Positions 30,777 through 35,027 of a stretch of DNA of 35,027 bases are shown here, one piece after another. Position 1 is the stretch's first letter, and each line of letters opens with the position of its first letter. The notes below the pieces were generated by a model. That model searched no databases, was not told where the DNA came from, and saw only the letters and a program-made list of their open reading frames with translations. Both the position numbers and the translations under genes were made by a program. The stretch covers positions 116,197 through 151,223 of the forward strand of contig NZ_JQAJ01000003.1 of NCBI RefSeq assembly GCF_000742475.1. The letters are read 5' to 3'. Source of the stretch: Candidatus Hepatobacter penaei. GTDB lineage: Bacteria > Pseudomonadota > Alphaproteobacteria > Holosporales > Hepatobacteraceae.

Positions 30777-31250
30777 TTACAAGTATTCAACTGTATAAAT
30801 ATGGGTGAGTGCTAACGCAAGCGCATCAGCTTCATCAGCAGTTAAGGCAGATTTTATTGACAAACGTTGTTGAATCATAAACACCATTTGTTCTTTTGAC
30901 GCCTTGCCATACCCCACCAGCATCTTTTTGACGTGTGTAGGTTCATATTCATAAACAGGGCATTGGGCAGTTCCCAGGGCAGCCAAGCAGACCCCTCGTG
31001 CAAAGGCAAGCTTGAGGCTGTCTTTTTTGCCACCGCCCACAAGGGTCATTTCAAGGGCAACTTTTTCAGGGGTGTGATGGCGCAAGCAGTGACTAAGCTC
31101 ATGAAAAAGAAAAGATAATCGCGCGGCCAAAGGGGCTGACACGGGGGGCTTAATGTGTCCCCACGCTTGGGGCGTTACATCGCCATTGTTACAAGATAAA
31201 AGGCCCCAGCCTGTGCATCTTAAGCCAGGATCCAGGCCAAGAATGCGCAC
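30777..31250 (-). CDS. ruvC: Holliday junction endonuclease RuvC
   Basis: The 157-residue nuclease starts at a GTG (31250) with GGAA upstream. Catalytic acids are visible: Asp7 in ILGLDPG, Glu67 in ALEMTLVG, and Asp139/Asp142 in ADEADALALAL. It resolves Holliday junctions made during recombination, normally with RuvAB. It follows secB by 12 bases on the same strand, so the two are likely cotranscribed. ruvA and ruvB are not adjacent. Confidence 0.97.
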   Translation of the reverse strand: MRILGLDPGLRCTGWGLLSCNNGDVTPQAWGHIKPPVSAPLAARLSFLFHELSHCLRHHTPEKVALEMTLVGGGKKDSLKLAFARGVCLAALGTAQCPVYEYEPTHVKKMLVGYGKASKEQMVFMIQQRLSIKSALTADEADALALALTHIYTVEYL

Positions 31251-31262
31251 GGAAACAATTCC

Positions 31263-31733
31263 TTACGCCCCTTTTTCAGGTGCGTCAGTTTTTTTTGACT
31301 TTTTTTGATGCCAAATAGAAGCAAAATCAATAGCTGGTGCCAAATAGAGGGGCGGAAAGCCACTATCCTGGGTAATGTTTGTGACAATCCCCCTGACAAA
31401 AGGGAATAAAATACGCGGGCATTCGACCATAAAGATGTCCTCAGCCATGCTTTGGGTAGCGCCTGACAAGATAAAAAGACCCGCGTAACTGAGATCCAGG
31501 ATATAAATAGGTTTATCCTGGCTCTTCACCGTGCCCACAAGCCGTAAGACAACCTCTGTTTTCCCATCTTCCAAAGGTGTGGATTGGACATCAAATTTGA
31601 CATCTGTTTCAGGTTGTGCCGGTGGTGATTGAATGTGTTTCAGAAAATGGCTGTTTTCGAAGGAAAGATCCTTGATATACTGGGCGCCGACGGCGAGGTT
31701 AATCCCCTTGGGTTTTTCTTGTGTTTCAGCCAT
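31263..31733 (-). CDS. secB: Protein-export chaperone SecB
   Basis: The 156-residue protein shows the SecB pattern: AVGAQYIKDLSFENSHFLKHI, DVKFDVQSTPLEDGKTEVVLRL, the YAGLF strand, CPRILFPFVRGIVTNITQDSGFPPLYLAPAIDF. SecB forms a tetramer that keeps preproteins unfolded and hands them to the SecA C-terminal zinc tail, which is intact in the SecA encoded here. The last 15 residues are Lys-rich. It precedes ruvC. Confidence 0.96.
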   Translation of the reverse strand: MAETQEKPKGINLAVGAQYIKDLSFENSHFLKHIQSPPAQPETDVKFDVQSTPLEDGKTEVVLRLVGTVKSQDKPIYILDLSYAGLFILSGATQSMAEDIFMVECPRILFPFVRGIVTNITQDSGFPPLYLAPAIDFASIWHQKKSKKTDAPEKGA

Positions 31734-31985
31734 TTTTCTACACTTTCATTCAGTAAGACGATACCCCATTCTCTCAGAAAAAGGGGGCCTTTAAAAGGGT
31801 GAAAACAGGAAAATCAATGACAGATTGTTACACACACAAGGCAGGGAGGATCAGGTGTGAGAGAGAAAAGGATGAAAGGGCAAGACGTGTTTCTATAAAA
31901 GCGTAGGCTATTTTTTTTGTCCGTTGCCTTCAAGAAAAGAGATCGCATCATCTCTTAAGCACGTGGAGAGGTCTGACAGCATGGG

Positions 31986-32213
31986 TCACGTGGAAGCGTG
32001 ATGCGTGTCAGGATCTTTGACAAACGTATGCTTAAGTCTTCTATTATAAACGTAAGGGAGGTTTTGCATGTCTTGTCTTGTGGAAAGCTCATGGGTAATG
32101 GTTTCATGGCACAATGTGCGGAGCTGCCGATCTTGTTCGGTCATCCTTTCAGGGGAGGTTTGCCCTTGCAGTGTTTTGGTTAAAAACCATAAAGCTTGTG
32201 ATGGCAGAAACAT
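31986..32213 (-). CDS. Small hypothetical protein, weakly supported
   Basis: The 75-residue frame begins at ATG 32213 with only a weak GAG upstream. The product is polar, with many Thr, Gln and His, and has no signal or membrane segment. Codon choice reads as plausible. Shortly after its stop, a 7-bp hairpin (31937-31956) followed on the minus strand by TTTTCTT could terminate a transcript, which supports expression. No family is recognised. The rest of the interval down to secB, 31734-31985, shows no gene. Confidence 0.3.
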   Translation of the reverse strand: MFLPSQALWFLTKTLQGQTSPERMTEQDRQLRTLCHETITHELSTRQDMQNLPYVYNRRLKHTFVKDPDTHHAST

Positions 32214-32297
32214 TTTGCGACTCTTAAGAGATTCTTATGAATTGAGCATGCGACGAAAACCTCTATAAACCATGTACAGCAAGTTAATTTTTTCTAA

Positions 32298-33095
32298 ATG
32301 AGCACATCTTCTTTTTCTGGGGTTCGTTATTTCTTTGTGCTTGAATATGACGGACGCTTTTTTTGTGGTTGGCAGCGGCAAAAAGACCAAAAAAGTGTGC
32401 AAGCGACGTTTGAAAAAGCGCTCTCACAGGTGACGGGTGAATCGCAAATGTCCTATGCAGCTGGCAGAACCGATGCAGGGGTGCATGCCTGTGCGCAGGT
32501 GGCACATGTGACATTGTCTCGGGTCTATGATCATGATCGCCTCAAACGGGGCACCAATTTTTATCTTAAGGCTTCGGGTGTGGTGGTGAAGCGTGTGATC
32601 CCGGTGTCTTTAGACATGCATGCTCGGTTTTCGGCTTGTGCGCGTACCTATATCTATATTGTATCTAACACCTCTTATCCCCCTGTGCTTAACGATGGGC
32701 GCGTGTGGTGGGTGCCACGACCGCTTCCCGCAGAGAAAATAAAAGAGGCGGCACGTTTTTTGGTGGGGTCTCATGACTTCTCTGCCTTCAGGGCGTCGCA
32801 CTGTCAGGCCAAGAGCCCCTTCAAAACCCTTGACCACGTCACCATTGATGTGCACAACGACGCGTTTTTTTTCACCTTTTCTGCCCGGTCTTTTTTGCAT
32901 AACCAGGTGCGCATGATGGTGGGTACGTTGGTGCGTGTGGGGCAAAAAAATCTGCCGCCGCATCATATCCAAAGGCTTCTTCAGCATCCTGATAAAAGCA
33001 TGAGTGGTCCCTTGGCACCAGCGTGCGGCCTGTATCTCACCGCGGTCTCTTACGATAACTTCACAATATCTTCCAACTCAAGAATGATTTTTTGA
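32298..33095 (+). CDS. truA: tRNA pseudouridine synthase TruA
   Basis: The 265-residue enzyme makes pseudouridine at tRNA positions 38-40. Motifs: FVLEYDGRFFCGWQRQ, the catalytic Asp59 in YAAGRTDAGVHA, then SFLHNQVRMMVGTLVRVG near the C-terminus. The last 46 bases overlap the end of recJ on the opposite strand, so the tails of the two genes are antisense to each other. The N-terminus starts directly at the ATG with no strong ribosome-binding site. Confidence 0.96.
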   Translation: MSTSSFSGVRYFFVLEYDGRFFCGWQRQKDQKSVQATFEKALSQVTGESQMSYAAGRTDAGVHACAQVAHVTLSRVYDHDRLKRGTNFYLKASGVVVKRVIPVSLDMHARFSACARTYIYIVSNTSYPPVLNDGRVWWVPRPLPAEKIKEAARFLVGSHDFSAFRASHCQAKSPFKTLDHVTIDVHNDAFFFTFSARSFLHNQVRMMVGTLVRVGQKNLPPHHIQRLLQHPDKSMSGPLAPACGLYLTAVSYDNFTISSNSRMIF

Positions 33096-34828
33096 CGCCA
33101 TGTGTCTAAGGTAGGCGATGCCAGGATATGAAAAGGAGTGGTGGGCTTTTCTTTAAAAAAAGGCCAAAAAGATGATTTTTGGGCGTTGAAAATAAGAGAG
33201 GTGGCCCGGGCGTTATCTTGTTGGGCAAACTCGTACTGTTGATGATATTGGCCAAATGTTTTTTGGTAGATAAGGCGCACATGCTCAAAAAGAAAGACGG
33301 GTTTAGGGTTATCGGCCCCAAACGGTTCGAGGCGTTTTAGATCCTCCCATAAATCAAGGGTGAGGCTGTTGAAGGTGAGTACACTGTGAAACGTTTTGGT
33401 TGTGTGAGGGGGCGGGGGTGTCTGTTGAGCGCGTTCAAGGCAAAACGCCTGAAAAGAGGCCAGCTGGTCGGTTGTGAGGCTAATGCCTCCTGCCATTTTG
33501 TGCCCCCCACCTTGCTCAATAAGGTTTTGGGAGGCGGCTTGTTGAATGAGGTGACCTAGATCACAGTGCGGCAGAGATCGCCCCGAGCCCTTGCCGCCGC
33601 CTTGCGTGTTAAAGGTGATCACAAACACAGGTCTTTGATAGGCGTCCTTAAGACGGCTCGCCACAATACCAATAACACCTTCGTGCCATGTATGGCTATG
33701 GACCACGATGATCGGATGGTGGCGCTGTGGTTTGGCTTGCTCGAAGGCTTCTTGGGTGACGGCTTTTTCTACGGCTTTGCGCGTCATATTGAGCGTTGTG
33801 AGTTGTTCGGCAAGCGTCTGAGCTTCTTCAGGGTTTTCTGTGCTCAACAAGCGACTGGCAAGGTCAGATTGTGCCATGCGACTGCCTGCGTTAAGTCTAG
33901 GCCCTAAAACAAACCCTAGGTGATGTGATGTGATATGTGTCAGGTTTGCTTGCTTTATGAGCGTGGACAAGCCTTGTGAGGCACACTGGTTCATGACGTG
34001 TAGACCTTTGTGAACCAAAAGGCGATTCACGCCCTGCAAGGGGACCACATCGCAGACGGTGCCTAACGCCACCAAATCTAACATAAGGCGGAGGTCTGGC
34101 ATGGTGCGGTGTGTGTAAAATCCCTTTTCTTTGAGGGCGTTTCGCAACGCAATCAGGCAAAAAAAACTGACCCCCACTGCCGCCAGGATCGCCATGTTTT
34201 GACCCTTTTCTGATGTATCCTTTCTTTTGGGGTTTACAATCGCACACGCAGGGGGGAGGCACACATCAGGGGCATGGTGGTCAACAATTACCACATCCAC
34301 ATTTTTTTTCTGTGCCGTCTCAAGTGCCTCAAAAGCCGTGGTGCCACAATCGAGGGTGATGATCAGCGTGACGTTCTCTTGTGCAAGGGTATGAATGCCT
34401 TGAGCGTTAGGCCCATAACCCTCACGAAAGCGATCGGGAATATAAACGCGCACAGGCACGTCGCAGGTTTTGAGAAAGCGCATCCAAAGAGACACACTGG
34501 TAGCGCCATCAACATCATAATCTCCCCATAAAGCGATTTTTTCTTTTTTTAAGATAGCTTCACAAATGCGATGTGTGGCCTTCTCAATGGCGGGCAGATC
34601 GTAAGGTGAGGGTAGATTGTGCTGAAGAGAGGGGTTTAAAAACGTCTTACCTCCCTCAAGGGTGTGAGCGTGGCGACTCACGAGGCCAGATAAAAAGGGC
34701 GTAATTCCCGTGTGTTGGCACAATTGCTGCACAAAGGAGCCCGGTGGATCATAGGCCTCCCACACCGTTTTTTTGAGAGATTGCTGGCCGGCGGCATCTT
34801 TCGGCTGAGGAAGGGCAGAAGACATCAT
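33050..34828 (-). CDS. recJ: Single-stranded-DNA exonuclease RecJ
   Basis: The ATG at 34828 follows AAGGAG on the minus strand by 9 bases and gives 592 residues; a start at 34888 would overlap the divergent lipoprotein gene. DHH-family metal ligands are Asp103, Asp105 and Asp107 region in WGDYDVDGAT and the DHH motif at 183-185 (VIVDHHAPD). Later landmarks are LGPRLNAGSRM, HEGVIGIVASRLK, and GGGHKMAGGISL in DHHA1. RecJ degrades 5' single-stranded ends in recombination and repair. Confidence 0.95.
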   Translation of the reverse strand: MMSSALPQPKDAAGQQSLKKTVWEAYDPPGSFVQQLCQHTGITPFLSGLVSRHAHTLEGGKTFLNPSLQHNLPSPYDLPAIEKATHRICEAILKKEKIALWGDYDVDGATSVSLWMRFLKTCDVPVRVYIPDRFREGYGPNAQGIHTLAQENVTLIITLDCGTTAFEALETAQKKNVDVVIVDHHAPDVCLPPACAIVNPKRKDTSEKGQNMAILAAVGVSFFCLIALRNALKEKGFYTHRTMPDLRLMLDLVALGTVCDVVPLQGVNRLLVHKGLHVMNQCASQGLSTLIKQANLTHITSHHLGFVLGPRLNAGSRMAQSDLASRLLSTENPEEAQTLAEQLTTLNMTRKAVEKAVTQEAFEQAKPQRHHPIIVVHSHTWHEGVIGIVASRLKDAYQRPVFVITFNTQGGGKGSGRSLPHCDLGHLIQQAASQNLIEQGGGHKMAGGISLTTDQLASFQAFCLERAQQTPPPPHTTKTFHSVLTFNSLTLDLWEDLKRLEPFGADNPKPVFLFEHVRLIYQKTFGQYHQQYEFAQQDNARATSLIFNAQKSSFWPFFKEKPTTPFHILASPTLDTWRQKIILELEDIVKLS

Positions 34829-34837
34829 GAAGCCTCT

Positions 34838-34849
34838 CTCCTTAAGGAG
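34838..34849. promoter_or_regulatory. Palindrome giving ribosome-binding sites on both strands
   Basis: CTCCTTAAGGAG is a perfect 12-base palindrome. Its left half read on the minus strand is AAGGAG, 9 bases before the recJ ATG (34828). Its right half is AAGGAG, 13 bases before the lipoprotein ATG (34863). The leaders of the two divergent genes therefore overlap. Confidence 0.6.
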
Positions 34850-34862
34850 TTTTGGATCAACA

Positions 34863-35027
34863 ATGCGCTGTATAATCCATTTCGTCACTCTTTTTTTTGT
34901 GATCAGCGCTTTTTCATTATCTTGTCTTCAGGGTATCGAAGATCCTGCGTCTCAAGGGACAGGTGGTAATAACAACAACAGCCAAAACCAAAACCAAGGC
35001 AACGACAACAGCGGCGGCAGTAACAAC
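34863..35027 (+). CDS. Lipoprotein with Asn/Gln-rich region (partial, runs off the edge)
   Basis: Fifty-five codons are visible from the ATG to the end of the window. A signal peptide MRCIIHFVTLFFVISAFSLSC ends in a lipobox (SLSC), so the cysteine at residue 21 is probably lipidated. The mature part turns immediately into a low-complexity Gly/Asn/Gln/Ser tract (GGNNNNSQNQNQGNDNSGG). This resembles disordered surface linkers. Function is unknown because the rest is missing. It is divergent from recJ and shares its leader region. Confidence 0.65.
   Translation, partial: MRCIIHFVTLFFVISAFSLSCLQGIEDPASQGTGGNNNNSQNQNQGNDNSGGSNN

Noticed and set aside
1-35027. CRISPR array or insertion sequence
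   Set aside because: No regularly spaced short repeats with unique spacers and no transposase or terminal inverted repeats were found.

Overview
The window looks like chromosome from an alphaproteobacterium, most likely a host-associated or intracellular one. The housekeeping genes are alphaproteobacterial in type: separate short pntAB and pntB genes, SecB, a tolB-pal pair, mlaA-mlaC and a malate dehydrogenase of the LDH-like type. A transporter resembling the Rickettsia S-adenosylmethionine importer Sam, plus several secreted proteins without recognisable relatives, suggest an obligate symbiont. Holosporales is my best guess, but this is inference and I could not run a comparison.

Layout. 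Positions 1-3670 (+) hold secreted or surface proteins: the end of a repeat protein, an outer-membrane beta-barrel, a second and larger repeat protein of the same family, a 149-residue exported protein with a lysine/histidine tail, and a 115-residue exported protein. Positions 3734-4855 hold a YggT membrane protein and an Hsp20 chaperone whose leader resembles a ROSE RNA thermometer. Positions 4948-14513, read on the minus strand, form a compact phage or gene-transfer-agent-like cluster: portal, prohead protease, HK97 capsid, connector, adaptor, DUF3168 terminator, several tail-tip proteins and a 3-TM holin. I find no terminase, integrase, tape measure or tail-tube gene. A Sam-like transporter lies inside the cluster on the opposite strand, and the tail-hub gene is split by one in-frame TAG.

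Positions 14751-17890 (+) carry mlaA, mlaC (retrograde phospholipid transport) and pntAB, pntB (membrane part of the proton-translocating transhydrogenase, without the catalytic pntAA). At 17963-20201 a secretin and a short prepilin peptidase diverge from a shared intergenic region. An alpha/beta hydrolase and mdh follow on the plus strand. Positions 22339-27283 form a minus-strand block transcribed ftsE, ftsX, rpe, secA (division, pentose phosphate pathway, secretion). Positions 27416-29686 (+) hold tRNA-Glu, tolB, pal and tRNA-Pro. Then come a structured stretch without a clear gene, an HTH repressor with a degenerate S24 domain, ruvC with secB, truA and recJ, which converge and overlap, and the start of an Asn/Gln-rich lipoprotein that runs off the right edge.

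The main points of interest are the reduced phage/GTA-like locus with its embedded transporter and amber-split hub, the bipartite NLS-like tail on an exported protein, the internally duplicating repeat proteins, and the putative RNA thermometer.
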